From Streptomyces broussonetiae (lineage in GTDB: Bacteria > Actinomycetota > Actinomycetes > Streptomycetales > Streptomycetaceae), in assembly GCF_009796285.1 (NCBI RefSeq), contig NZ_CP047020.1, forward strand, positions 6,262,001 to 6,326,000: a DNA stretch of 64,000 nucleotides, written 5' to 3'. The notes under the pieces were generated by a model that did not search any database, was not told the DNA's origin, and saw only the letters and a list, made by a program, of their open reading frames with translations. The position numbers were made by a program, and so were the translations under genes. This document shows positions 19,608 to 27,774 of this stretch, one piece after another. Every line of letters begins with the position of its first letter. Within the stretch, counting starts at the first letter, position 1.

Positions 19608-20861
19608 ATGCGGAAGATACTCGTCGTCGGAGCCGGCCAGTCCGGCCTCCAGCTCGCCCTCGGCCTCCAGTCCCACGGCTACGAGGTCACCCTGATGTCG
19701 AACCGGACCGCGGACGAGATCCGCACCGGCCGGGTCATGTCGACGCAGTGCATGTTCCACACGGCACTGCAGCACGAGCGCGATCTCCAGCTGAACTTCT
19801 GGGAGTCCCAGGCCCCGAAGATCGAGGGGCTCGGTGTCTCGGTCGCGGCCCCCGGTTCGCACGACCCGGGCCCCACCCAGCGGGCGATCGACTGGGTGGG
19901 CAAGCTGGACGGGTACGCGCAGTCGGTCGACCAGCGGGTGAAGATGGCCGGCTGGATGGAGACCTTCGCGCAGCGCGGCGGCCAGCTGGTCATCCACGGC
20001 GCGGCGGTCGGCGACCTCGACTACTTCTCCCGCGCCTACGACCTCGTCCTGGTCTCGGCCGGCAAGGGCGAGCTGGTCCAGATGTTCGGCCGCGACGCCT
20101 CGCGCTCCCCGTACAGCGAGCCGCAGCGGGCGCTGGCCGTGGCGTACGTCCACGGGCTCGGCCAGCGTCCGGAGCACCCGGAGTTCGACGCCGTGCGCTG
20201 CAACCTGGTGCCGGGCGTCGGCGAGCTGTTCGTCATGCCGACCCTCACCACCTCCGGTCGCGCGGACATCCTGTTCTGGGAGGGCATACCCGGCGGCCCG
20301 CTCGACGTCTTCAACGGCGTCAAGGACCCGGCGGAGCACCTCTCCCTGACCCTGGAACTCATGGAGAAGTTCACGCCCTGGGAGTACGCGCGCGCGACCA
20401 AGGTCGAACTGACCGACGCCGGCGGCACGCTGGCCGGCCGCTACGCCCCGACCGTCCGCAACCCCATCGGCCGTCTCCCCGGCGGCGGCCTGGTCCTGGG
20501 CGTCGCGGACGTCGTCGTCGCCAACGACCCGATCACCGGCCAGGGCTCCAACTCGGCGGCCAAGTGCGCCGCCGCCTACCTCGACTCGATCCTCGAGCAC
20601 GGGGACCGGGAGTTCGACGAGGCCTGGATGCAGGCGACGTTCGACCGCTACTGGAACACCGCGCAGCACGTCACCAAGTGGACCAACGCGATGCTCGCCC
20701 CGCCGCCGGAGCACATCCTGAACCTCATCGGCGCGGCCGGTCAGCTGCAGCCGGTGGCGGACCGTTTCGCCAACGCCTTCAACGACCCGGCCGACTTCGA
20801 GAACTTCTTCTACGAGCCGGAGAAGACGGGCGCCTACCTGGCTGCGGTCGCCGGAGCGTGA
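19608..20861 (+). CDS. Styrene/indole monooxygenase-like FAD oxygenase
   Basis: Flavoprotein of 417 residues resembling the oxygenase component (StyA) of two-component styrene/indole monooxygenases. The N-terminal dinucleotide fold is KILVVGAGQSGLQLALGLQ. MSTQCMFHTALQHERDL and VVVANDPITGQGSNSAAKCAA (FAD ribityl-binding region) follow. It would use FADH2 from a separate reductase; none is nearby. ATG start at 19608 with TTAGGAG upstream, 23 bp after cvnD, so it is probably co-transcribed with the conservon, as redox enzymes often are. Its last 51 bp are duplicated at 22367-22417. Confidence 0.88.
   Translation: MRKILVVGAGQSGLQLALGLQSHGYEVTLMSNRTADEIRTGRVMSTQCMFHTALQHERDLQLNFWESQAPKIEGLGVSVAAPGSHDPGPTQRAIDWVGKLDGYAQSVDQRVKMAGWMETFAQRGGQLVIHGAAVGDLDYFSRAYDLVLVSAGKGELVQMFGRDASRSPYSEPQRALAVAYVHGLGQRPEHPEFDAVRCNLVPGVGELFVMPTLTTSGRADILFWEGIPGGPLDVFNGVKDPAEHLSLTLELMEKFTPWEYARATKVELTDAGGTLAGRYAPTVRNPIGRLPGGGLVLGVADVVVANDPITGQGSNSAAKCAAAYLDSILEHGDREFDEAWMQATFDRYWNTAQHVTKWTNAMLAPPPEHILNLIGAAGQLQPVADRFANAFNDPADFENFFYEPEKTGAYLAAVAGA
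20807..20857 (+). repeat. Left copy of 51-bp direct repeat (3' end of the flavoprotein gene)
   Basis: This stretch, which encodes the end of the monooxygenase, recurs at 22367-22417 in the same orientation with a single mismatch (C/T at the seventh position); both copies end a few bases before a TGA. The repeats bracket foreign-looking DNA, so they are either att-like sites or a duplication made by insertion. Confidence 0.9.
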
Positions 20862-20938
20862 CGGGCTTCTGACCGGCAGTTCGACCACCGTCACCTGTCG
20901 TCGTTGGTCGCTGCTGGTCGCCCTCGGACGGCCCGGAG

Positions 20939-20966
20939 ACGGCCCCGGTCTTGCTGCCGGGGCCGT
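20939..20966. terminator. Hairpin after the conservon/flavoprotein operon
   Basis: ACGGCCCCGG and CCGGGGCCGT form a perfect 10-bp stem around TCTTGCTG, 78 bp after the flavoprotein stop. Confidence 0.8.
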
Positions 20967-21447
20967 TGGCGGCGCACGGGGACTCAGCCCCTCGGTGCGA
21001 ACTACGGGCACGTAAGGTCGCTGAGGTCTTCCGCCCTGGTCAAGCCGCGTTCTCAGCCCTCCTGCGCCGCCAAGCCTGCCTTGGGCCTCCGCTCTCACTC
21101 AGTGCTCTGAGCCGTCCCGGCCGCAGGCTTTGAGGTCTGCCCTCATCTTTATCAGGTCGATCACGGCCCGCCCTGACGTCCACCAACCGACCGGGGCATC
21201 CAGGGGGCGTGTGCTGGAGATCGCCACTGACCGCTGGCGTTCGCGCCTGTTGGTGTCAGGCGTTGATGTCAGAACGCGCTCCTTCTGCGTCACCCGTCTG
21301 CGTCGTCGGGGGCGACAGCGAGCATCAGTCCGCCGAGGCTGGACATGACACAAGTGCGGCGCGTTGCCGATCTTCAAGCCCGACCGTACGGCCTTGGATG
21401 CGGCGCCTCAGACACGCACTGCCGATGGAAGTAAGAGGTGCCGTTGC

Positions 21448-21867
21448 ATGTCACACCGCGCTGTGAGGGGGCCGGAGGCCACGTGGGTGGCCAGGTCGGC
21501 GGGGGCCCTACTGTGCCTCGCGGTGGCCGTCATCCATGTCAAAGATCAAGGCGGCGTCACGACAACGAGGGATCCCCGCTACATCGGTGTCGCCTACCAC
21601 GTCCTCGAGATCGTGGCCGTGGTCGCTGCCGCGCTGCTTCTTTCCGGCATCGTCCGACCGGGGTGGCTGCTGGCGGTCGGGGTCGCCGCGGGCCCCCTGC
21701 TGGGATACATCCTCTCCAGGGGCCCGGGACTGCCCAACTACAGCGACGACATCGGCAACTGGACGGAACCGCTCGGGCTGGTCAGCCTGGCCGTCGAAGG
21801 GGCCCTTCTCCTTTTGTCGGTTTCGCTCTTGGCGCGAAGTTTGCGGCACCGCAGAACCTTGCACTAG
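21448..21867 (+). CDS. Small integral membrane protein of unknown function
   Basis: Protein of 139 residues with four predicted membrane segments (SAGALLCLAVAVIHV; VLEIVAVVAAALLLSGI; WLLAVGVAAGPLLGYILS; LGLVSLAVEGALLLLSVSLL). I do not recognise a family. The ATG at 21448 has AAGAGGTG upstream. It lies inside the small inserted segment and is the only intact gene there. Confidence 0.6.
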   Translation: MSHRAVRGPEATWVARSAGALLCLAVAVIHVKDQGGVTTTRDPRYIGVAYHVLEIVAVVAAALLLSGIVRPGWLLAVGVAAGPLLGYILSRGPGLPNYSDDIGNWTEPLGLVSLAVEGALLLLSVSLLARSLRHRRTLH

Positions 21868-22137
21868 GGCTGCGCGGTGCGACTTGGCCGAGCCGGCGTC
21901 CGGGTGCGGGACGCAGCCGACCCACCAGGTGAGGCCCAGGCCGGCGCAGTTGGTTGAGTGCCTGCTGGAAGGGCTCCCCTTCCTCATTGCGGCCCGCATA
22001 GGTCCCCCGCGTGATCGAAGTATCCGCCCCCAATCGGTTCTTCGCGGGTGCTGTCCTTCGCCGCGGAGTGTCAGCTGAAGCCGATCCGAAGGCGTTGCTT
22101 GGCCGTGCGGCTGGGAACCATGGCCCTGGGGTGATCG

Positions 22138-22326
22138 GCCGGGATCCGCGGCCTGCCCGGACCGGTGCGCATCAAGCGGCTGCGTGGCATCGTCACCGCC
22201 GAGGACCTGGTCAATCGCACGTTTCATCGGTTGCGTCCCGACGAGCTGTGGGTCACCGACATCACGCAGCACCGCACCAGGGAAGGGCGGGTGTACTGCG
22301 CGGTGGTCCTGGATGCGTTCAGCCGC
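22138..22326 (+). pseudogene. Truncated IS3-family transposase (OrfB) fragment
   Basis: The frame reads GIRGLPGPVRIKRLRG, then LVNRTFHRLRPDELWVTDIT and VYCAVVLDAFSR, which is the middle of an IS3/IS150-type integrase-core transposase including the first catalytic Asp (WVTDIT). Homology stops abruptly 40 bp before the right 51-bp repeat; the rest of the catalytic domain is missing. It is a dead remnant. Confidence 0.8.
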
Positions 22327-22366
22327 ACCCAAACCTGCAGCAGACCCTTGCGGGGCCGTTGGCTTG

Positions 22367-22417
22367 CTTCTATGAGCCGGAGAAGACGGGCGCCTACCTG
22401 GCTGCGGTCGCCGGAGC
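22367..22417 (+). repeat. Right copy of 51-bp direct repeat
   Basis: Second copy of the flavoprotein 3' end. Here the minus-strand NlpC gene ends inside the repeat, which marks this copy as the probable ancestral junction. Confidence 0.9.
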
Positions 22418-23443
22418 CTGATCCGGACGTACGGCACCGAGTACCGGAAGGGACGCCAGGGGCGACACCCTGATGTCCTCTCCCGGTCTCGGTGCCTGCA
22501 CGATCCTGCCGTCCCCGATGTACATCGCCACATGGGTCGCGTCGGGGAAGTAGACCACCAGGTCGCCGGGCCGCAGTCCGTTCAGCGGGATCTTCCTCAG
22601 CCGTCGCCACTGCTCCTGGCTGGTGCGCGGGATGGGCGTGCCCGCGTGCTGCCAGGCCTGGGAGGTCAGGCCCGAGCAGTCGTAGGAGCCCGGGCCCTGC
22701 GCGCCCCACTGGTACGGCTTGCCCAGCTGCTCCATGGCAAAGCGGACCGCGCGGGCGCCCGCGGGGGAGGCGGAGCGGTCCGTGGGCAGCGCACCCGCGG
22801 TGGTGAGCCGCTGCTGGGCCTGTGTGACGCTCTGCTGCTCCAGAGCGGCGATCGCGGCCAGTTGGGCCGGGGTGAGGCCGGTCAGCAGGCGTTCCACGTC
22901 GGCAAGTCCGGCCCGGACGGCGTCGCGTTGTCTCTTCTGCCGGCCGGCCAGCGCGAGCTGGGTGTCCAGGGCCCTGCGGGAGGCCCGGGCCAGGACGTCC
23001 GTGCGCCGCTCCGCGGTGGTCAGCCGGTCCACCGTCCGGGCCCGTTCGCGGGCCAGCTCGGCGATGACATGGCCCTCGTCCAGGGCGTGCTGCGGGTCGG
23101 GGGCGAGCAGCAGGCGGGCGTAGGGGCCGAGGCCGAAGCCGCTGCGGTACTGCTCGCGGGCCAGCCGGCCGGCGTCGGCCCGGCTGTCCTGGAGGGCGAG
23201 GCGGGAGCGGGCCAGTTCGCCGTCCAGCCGGGACACCTCGGCGCGCTGCCGCCTGAGTCTGTCCGTGGTGGTGTTGTAGGCCTCGGTGGCCTGTTCGGTC
23301 TGCCGGTACAGCTGCTGGAGGTCGGTCAGCAGCTGGGAGACGGAGCGCTGGGGGGCCGGTTCGGCCACGGCGGGCACGGGCGCGAGGACGGCCTGGGCCG
23401 CCAGCGCCGCCGTACAGGCCAGGCGCGGAAGCCGTCCTGACAC
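22394..23443 (-). CDS. Secreted NlpC/P60 peptidoglycan endopeptidase with coiled coil
   Basis: Protein of 349 residues with a signal peptide (about 1-28). A long coiled-coil region (about 35-200, e.g. LLTDLQQLYRQTEQATEAYN) is followed by a C-terminal NlpC/P60 domain with the catalytic Cys in GSYDCSGLTSQAW, His in DATHVAMYIGDG and PGDLVVYF between them. It is a RipA-like DL-endopeptidase acting on the peptide stems of peptidoglycan. GTG start at 23443 with GAGGTGATG upstream. The 3' end overlaps the 51-bp repeat of the inserted segment by 24 bp. Confidence 0.92.
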   Translation of the reverse strand: MSGRLPRLACTAALAAQAVLAPVPAVAEPAPQRSVSQLLTDLQQLYRQTEQATEAYNTTTDRLRRQRAEVSRLDGELARSRLALQDSRADAGRLAREQYRSGFGLGPYARLLLAPDPQHALDEGHVIAELARERARTVDRLTTAERRTDVLARASRRALDTQLALAGRQKRQRDAVRAGLADVERLLTGLTPAQLAAIAALEQQSVTQAQQRLTTAGALPTDRSASPAGARAVRFAMEQLGKPYQWGAQGPGSYDCSGLTSQAWQHAGTPIPRTSQEQWRRLRKIPLNGLRPGDLVVYFPDATHVAMYIGDGRIVQAPRPGEDIRVSPLASLPVLGAVRPDQAPATAAR

Positions 23444-23553
23444 GTCATCACCTCGGGTGCGGGGAGGGTGGGCGGTTCACCTCCCATGGCACCGCGATTA
23501 TCGGATGAGTCGGCGCAAGGCGCGCGGCGTGCGGGCGTTTCGGCCGATGCCTG

Positions 23554-23874
23554 TCACCCGTTCGTGTCGCGGGGCCCGCCGGGCGGCCCGGCCTGTGGCT
23601 TCGACCAGGGCCACCTGAGCTTTCCGGCGGAGGCGTCGTCGGGGTCGTAGCTGTACTTCCAGCCCTGGATCAGACCCAGTCGCCTGCTGTGGCCGCGCGG
23701 GACCCGCCGGTAGACGAGCACCGTGGGCGGACCGCCGTCCGGGTCCGGGACGGGGATGCGGTACGTCTTCGGGGGGTGCCCGGTGGGGCCCAGCACGACG
23801 GGCAGTACGCGCCCGTCCATGGGGCCGCCCTCGAAGGGGGTGTCCTGGCTCTTCACGGGTTCAGTTTCAGCCAT
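23554..23874 (-). CDS. Conserved hypothetical protein
   Basis: Protein of 106 residues, soluble, Pro/Gly-rich, with no catalytic motif I recognise. Segments such as FEGGPMDGRVLPVVLGPTGHPP and TYRIPVPDPDGGPPTVLVYRR (read in pieces) look like a conserved actinobacterial fold. Its ATG overlaps the TetR stop by 8 bp, so it is coupled to the regulator. Confidence 0.7.
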   Translation of the reverse strand: MAETEPVKSQDTPFEGGPMDGRVLPVVLGPTGHPPKTYRIPVPDPDGGPPTVLVYRRVPRGHSRRLGLIQGWKYSYDPDDASAGKLRWPWSKPQAGPPGGPRDTNG

Positions 23875-24517
23875 CCTCGGCGAGCGTGCCGACGAGGGCG
23901 GCCGTCTGCGGGTCCCGGGCGGCGGTGACCGTGAGGACGGCCACGAACTGCTCCACCAGCCAGTCGCGCAGCTCCTCCACCGGAGGCTGCTTGTCCTCGT
24001 CCAGCCAGATCAGGGAGGCCGCCTCGACGGCCGTGATCCAGGTCCGCACGGTCATGCGCAGCCGGGGGCCGGGGTCGGCGATGTCGAGATGGCGGTAGAT
24101 GTGCTCGGCGGCGGCCCGGCGCACCCCGTCCACGGTGGCGGTGGTACGGGAGGTCTCCACCACGCTGCCGCCCTGCAGCAGTGCGCTGAAGCCGGTGTCG
24201 TGCTCGTCGACGAAGGCCAGGTAGCGGTCCAGGGCGCGGGAGAGCCGGCGCAGCGGCGGGCCCTCGAGGGGCTCGTCGAAGCACTGCTGCAGCTCTTCGG
24301 CGGCGGAGCGCAGCGCGGCCTCGTACAGCTGCTGCTTGCCGCCCGGGAAGTACCGGTACACCAGGGGGCGCGAGACTCCGGCCTCCTCTGCCACGTCGTC
24401 CAGCGACACGTCCTCGGGCGCGCGGTGCGCGAAGAGGTTCAGGGCGGCGTCGAGGAGCTGGCTTCGCCGCTCCTCGACGCTGAGCCGACGGTAGGCGGGG
24501 GTGGCGGACGGGGTCAT
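23867..24517 (-). CDS. TetR-family transcriptional regulator
   Basis: Regulator of 216 residues. The N-terminal HTH is RRSQLLDAALNLFAHR... VSLDDVAEEAGVSRPLVYRYFPGGKQQLYEAALR, a classic TetR pattern, followed by a helical ligand domain. Start ATG at 24517 (MTPSATPAYRRLS). It lies downstream of an SDR gene on the same strand (47-bp gap) and may control the SDR and diiron genes around 24.5-27.7 kb. Ligand unknown. Confidence 0.9.
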   Translation of the reverse strand: MTPSATPAYRRLSVEERRSQLLDAALNLFAHRAPEDVSLDDVAEEAGVSRPLVYRYFPGGKQQLYEAALRSAAEELQQCFDEPLEGPPLRRLSRALDRYLAFVDEHDTGFSALLQGGSVVETSRTTATVDGVRRAAAEHIYRHLDIADPGPRLRMTVRTWITAVEAASLIWLDEDKQPPVEELRDWLVEQFVAVLTVTAARDPQTAALVGTLAEDG

Positions 24518-24564
24518 GGACGGCAGCCTAATCGCCGTCCTGGCCGGCTCCACGTCGGCTGTGG

Positions 24565-25308
24565 TCAGCGCCCACCCGAGACGGTGATGTCGCTGCCGGT
24601 GACGTACGACGCCTCCGGCGAGATCAGCCACGACACGGCAGCCGCGATCTCCTCGGGCCGGCCCGTGCGACCCTGCGGGCTGAGCGCGCCCATCTCCTGG
24701 TCCCTGGGAGTGATCAACCCGGTCTCGATGACCCCCGGTGAGACGCTGTTGACCCGGATTCCCTCCGCGGCGACCTCGTTGGACAGCGCGCGGGTGAACG
24801 TCACCAGGGCGCCCTTGCTCGCCGCGTAGGGGGTCATCCCGGAGAAGTCGGCCGGCGCCTTGGCGGCGATCGAGGCGATGTTGACGATGCATCCGCCGGT
24901 GCCGCCGCGAGCGGTCGACATCGCCCGGACGGCGCGTTGGGCGCACAGCATGGGCCCCACGACGTTGACCTGCATCAGCCGGGTCAGCCCGTCCGTCTGC
25001 TGCTCGTCGAGGCGGACCCGCAGGCCGGCCGTGCCGGCGTTGTTGACCAGTGCGGCCAGCGACCCCATCTGCCGTGCCCGGTCGAACAGGTCCGACACCT
25101 CGCCCTCCGAGGCGACATCGGCACGCACGGCCGCGGCCCGGCCGCCCTTGGCGTGGATGGCGGCCACCACCGACTCGGCTCCCTCGGCGTCGACCCCGTA
25201 GTTGACGACCACGGCGTAGCCGTCGCCGGCCAGCCGTTCGGCGATCGCCGCGCCGATGCCCCGGCTGGCGCCCGTGACGACCGCCACGCCTTTGCTCTGA
25301 TCAGTCAT
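24565..25308 (-). CDS. Short-chain dehydrogenase/reductase (FabG-like)
   Basis: Classical SDR of 247 residues. TGASRGIG binds NAD(P), NNAG stabilises the core, the catalytic triad is Ser in NIASIAAK, Tyr and Lys in PYAASKGA, and VNSVSPGVIETGL follows. The C-terminus SYVTGSDITVSGGR is standard. ATG at 25308 begins MTDQSKGVAVV; an upstream frame to 25410 lacks sense. It precedes the TetR gene on the same strand and lies 189 bp from the AurF-like gene. Substrate unknown. Confidence 0.9.
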   Translation of the reverse strand: MTDQSKGVAVVTGASRGIGAAIAERLAGDGYAVVVNYGVDAEGAESVVAAIHAKGGRAAAVRADVASEGEVSDLFDRARQMGSLAALVNNAGTAGLRVRLDEQQTDGLTRLMQVNVVGPMLCAQRAVRAMSTARGGTGGCIVNIASIAAKAPADFSGMTPYAASKGALVTFTRALSNEVAAEGIRVNSVSPGVIETGLITPRDQEMGALSPQGRTGRPEEIAAAVSWLISPEASYVTGSDITVSGGR

Positions 25309-25497
25309 GGTCTTCCCGTCGCAGCCCCCACAGCCCAGGTCGGCGAGGTGGGCATCCGGGCACACCGGTAACGCCTGCTCCACGTGTGCCCCGCCCCGCA
25401 CCAGGAGCAATCCTTCCAGACCAGGACATAGCCCGCACCCGGGAGTTCGGCGGCCCGGGGCCCGCTGCCCGGCCTCGGGTCGGATCGCCCTCGTCCG

Positions 25498-26436
25498 CTA
25501 CGCCAGCAGCCCCGACGACCTCCACAGCCGCCTCCCGGCCCCCCGCAGCACCCCGATGTCGTCCAGGAAGTCCGTCAGCCGCTTCGCTCCCGTCTGCATG
25601 ACCTCCCGTCGGTGTCCGCTCGCCTTCACCTGGGCCATCGCCTCCCGCCTGTCGAGGCCGACGTTCGTGTAGACCTCGGGGTTGACGAAGGCGACCGAGA
25701 AGACGCGGGCGAACTCGCCCGAGGTGATCCGGGTGAACTCCTGGGACCACTTGGGTGCCGTCATCATCTGGCGCCGCAGTTCCTCACGGGCGTACCGGAC
25801 ATGGCGCGCCTCCTCGACCACGTGGATGCGGGTGACGCCCCGGATCAGCGGCTGGACCCGCTCGTCCGGGAACGTCAGCCGCTGCATCCAGTCCAGGACC
25901 TCCTCGCCGAGCAGCGTCGCCGTGAAGGAACCCGGGGTCGTCGAGATCGTCTTGAAGACGCGGCCGAGGTTCAGGTGGGCCCGGCTCACCGGGTACCAGG
26001 GTGTGCCACCGTGCGAGATCAGGCGGGCGAACATCTTCGAGTGCCGGCACTCGTCCTCGATCTCGGTGAGCGCGTAGCGCACGTGCGCGCTCGTCGCCGC
26101 CTTGTCGTAGATGTGCCGGACGAGCAGCTGCATCAGGATGATCTCGAACCAGATGCCGAGCGAGGCCAGTGCCGCCGCCTCGTGCTGGGAGAGCAGGATC
26201 CGCTGCTCCTCGCTCATCCGCTTCCACATCGGCGTGCCGTACAGGGACACCAGCTCCGGCGGCCAGAACCACTTGCCCTCCTCGAAGGGCGCGTCCCAGT
26301 CCAGCTCCGTGTCCGGGTCGAAGGAGTGCTTGGCAGAGGAGACGAGCAGCCGTTCGGCCACCTGTTCGCGGTCCTTGAGCAGGCCGAGCGCGTCGCGCAG
26401 ACCTTCCAGCGCGTCCGCTTCCGTCAGCGTCGTCAT
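25498..26436 (-). CDS. AurF-like diiron oxygenase
   Basis: Protein of 312 residues in the p-aminobenzoate N-oxygenase (AurF)/ferritin-like diiron family. Iron ligands are visible in EAAALASLGIWFE, EIEDECRHSKMF (ExxxxH) and the second motif HVVEEARHVRYARE. Such enzymes use two irons and O2 to oxidise amines or other organic substrates. ATG at 26436 (MTTLTEADALEGL). It is divergent from another ferritin-like gene across a 123-bp gap, and beside SDR and TetR genes. Substrate unknown; a role in detoxification or fatty-acid-like metabolism is possible. Confidence 0.85.
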   Translation of the reverse strand: MTTLTEADALEGLRDALGLLKDREQVAERLLVSSAKHSFDPDTELDWDAPFEEGKWFWPPELVSLYGTPMWKRMSEEQRILLSQHEAAALASLGIWFEIILMQLLVRHIYDKAATSAHVRYALTEIEDECRHSKMFARLISHGGTPWYPVSRAHLNLGRVFKTISTTPGSFTATLLGEEVLDWMQRLTFPDERVQPLIRGVTRIHVVEEARHVRYAREELRRQMMTAPKWSQEFTRITSGEFARVFSVAFVNPEVYTNVGLDRREAMAQVKASGHRREVMQTGAKRLTDFLDDIGVLRGAGRRLWRSSGLLA

Positions 26437-26480
26437 GGCTCCCTCACCTCGTTACCGGGGGGTACGTCGTCTTGCCTTTA

Positions 26481-26495
26481 TGAGACTGCCTGTCA
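26481..26495. promoter_or_regulatory. Imperfect inverted repeat between the divergent diiron genes
   Basis: TGAGA-N5-TGTCA (four of five positions symmetric) sits mid-way between the two divergent starts. It is a candidate operator for the neighbouring TetR protein. Confidence 0.3.
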
Positions 26496-26559
26496 GCAAG
26501 GGCGTCAATCCCTTGCACATGACTTGTTGACTGCGCGTCTACGTGTGAGCCTGCGAGGT

Positions 26560-27669
26560 ATGCCGACCCATGACCTGTACGCCAACGATCCGGGAGACTC
26601 CCTCTGGCAGGTGCCCGCGAGCGGCGCGGCCCGGTTCAACTGGGAGTACGACGACGGCCGTGACCGTCTGCTCGCCCTGTACCAGAAGGGCAAGGACAAG
26701 CAGTGGGACGGGCAGAAGCGCATCGACTGGGACCTGGAGGTCGACCCCTACGACCCGCTCGGCACCCCCGACGAGTCCATGGCCCTGTACGGCACCCCGT
26801 ACTGGGAGAAGATGACCGGAAGGGACAGGGCCGAACTGCGCCGGCACCTCGCCTCCTGGCAGTTCAGCCAGTTCCTGCACGGTGAGCAGGGCGCGATGGT
26901 CTGCGCGGCGCGGATCGTGGAGTCGGTGCCCGACCTGGACGCCAAGTTCTACTCCGCGACCCAGACGATGGACGAGGCCCGGCACGCCGAGATCTACGGC
27001 CGCTTCCTGCACGAGAAGATGGGGCTCGTCTATCCGATCAACGACAATCTGCAGTCTCTCCTCGGGGACACGCTGCGCGACAGCCGCTGGGACATGCCGT
27101 ACCTGGGCATGCAGGTGCTCATCGAGGGCCTCGCGCTGGCCGCCTTCGGGATGATCCGGGACACCACGACCAAGCCGCTGCCCAAGCAGATCCTGGCCTA
27201 CGTCATGCAGGACGAGGCCCGGCACGTGGCCTTCGGCCGGATGGCGCTGCGGGACTACTACCGGCAGCTCACCGACGCCGAACTGCGCGAGCGCGAGGAG
27301 TTCGTCATCGAGGGCTGCTATCTCATGCGCGACCGGCTGCGCGGCGAGGAGGTGCTGGAGAACTTCGGCGTCCCCAAGGCCGAGGCGGCGGAGCTGAGCG
27401 AGCGTTCCGAGTTCCTCCAGCTGTTCCGCAGGCTGCTGTTCAGCCGCATCGTGCCCTGTGTCAAGGACATCGGCCTGTGGGGCGAACGGCTCCAGCGGGC
27501 CTATGTGGACATGGGCGTCTTCGAGCTGGGCGACGCCAGCCTGGACCTGCTCATGGCCCAGGACGAGGAACTCGCCGAGCAGTTGGACGAGGAGCGCTTC
27601 GCCGCCGAGGAGCGGGCACGGGTGGCCGAGGTGGAGGAGGCCGTCGAGGCGGGGGCGGCCGAGGGCTGA
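26560..27669 (+). CDS. Ferritin-like diiron protein
   Basis: Protein of 369 residues with a four-helix diiron core. LHGEQGAMVCAARIVE and MDEARHAEIYGRFLHE form the first half-site; VLIEGLALAAFGM and MQDEARHVAFGRMALRDYY form the second (two ExxH-type motifs). The C-terminal 35 residues are Glu/Ala-rich. It resembles ferritin-like proteins seen beside AurF-type oxygenases. The ATG at 26560 has GAGG unusually close (1-2 nt), so the in-frame GTG at 26545 (VSLRG) remains possible. Divergent from the AurF-like gene; the two are probably co-regulated and may act in one pathway. Confidence 0.82.
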   Translation: MPTHDLYANDPGDSLWQVPASGAARFNWEYDDGRDRLLALYQKGKDKQWDGQKRIDWDLEVDPYDPLGTPDESMALYGTPYWEKMTGRDRAELRRHLASWQFSQFLHGEQGAMVCAARIVESVPDLDAKFYSATQTMDEARHAEIYGRFLHEKMGLVYPINDNLQSLLGDTLRDSRWDMPYLGMQVLIEGLALAAFGMIRDTTTKPLPKQILAYVMQDEARHVAFGRMALRDYYRQLTDAELREREEFVIEGCYLMRDRLRGEEVLENFGVPKAEAAELSERSEFLQLFRRLLFSRIVPCVKDIGLWGERLQRAYVDMGVFELGDASLDLLMAQDEELAEQLDEERFAAEERARVAEVEEAVEAGAAEG

Positions 27670-27774
27670 GGCCGTACGGGGCCGGGGCGGTCGAGGGCCG
27701 CCACCGGCCCGCTGTGCAGGGGGGTCCCCGGGCGCGGTGGCGGGCCGTTCACCCAGGTGCAGTAGCGTGCTGGC

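Larger units (their letters stand above)
20858..22417. mobile_element. Small inserted segment flanked by 51-bp direct repeats
   Basis: About 1.56 kb lies between two near-identical 51-bp direct repeats. It holds a hairpin terminator, a small membrane protein gene and a truncated IS3-type transposase. On the right side the NlpC gene (minus strand) ends inside the repeat, so before insertion the flavoprotein and NlpC genes were convergent and overlapped at their 3' ends. The insertion left a full 3' end on both sides, as integrating elements do at tRNA ends. No integrase remains. The stretches 20862-21447 and 21868-22137 contain no gene I can support. Confidence 0.6.

Noticed and set aside
21099..21377. 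Minus-strand frame of 92 codons in the inserted segment
   Set aside because: Arg-rich with no ribosome site or recognised motif; cannot be told from chance.
22138..22473. Functional IS3 element
   Set aside because: Only the segment around the first catalytic Asp remains; OrfA, the rest of the DDE domain and terminal inverted repeats are missing.
19608..27669. Specialised-metabolite gene cluster
   Set aside because: Oxygenase, SDR and AurF-like genes are suggestive, but there is no core biosynthetic enzyme (PKS, NRPS, terpene synthase, RiPP or similar) in the window.
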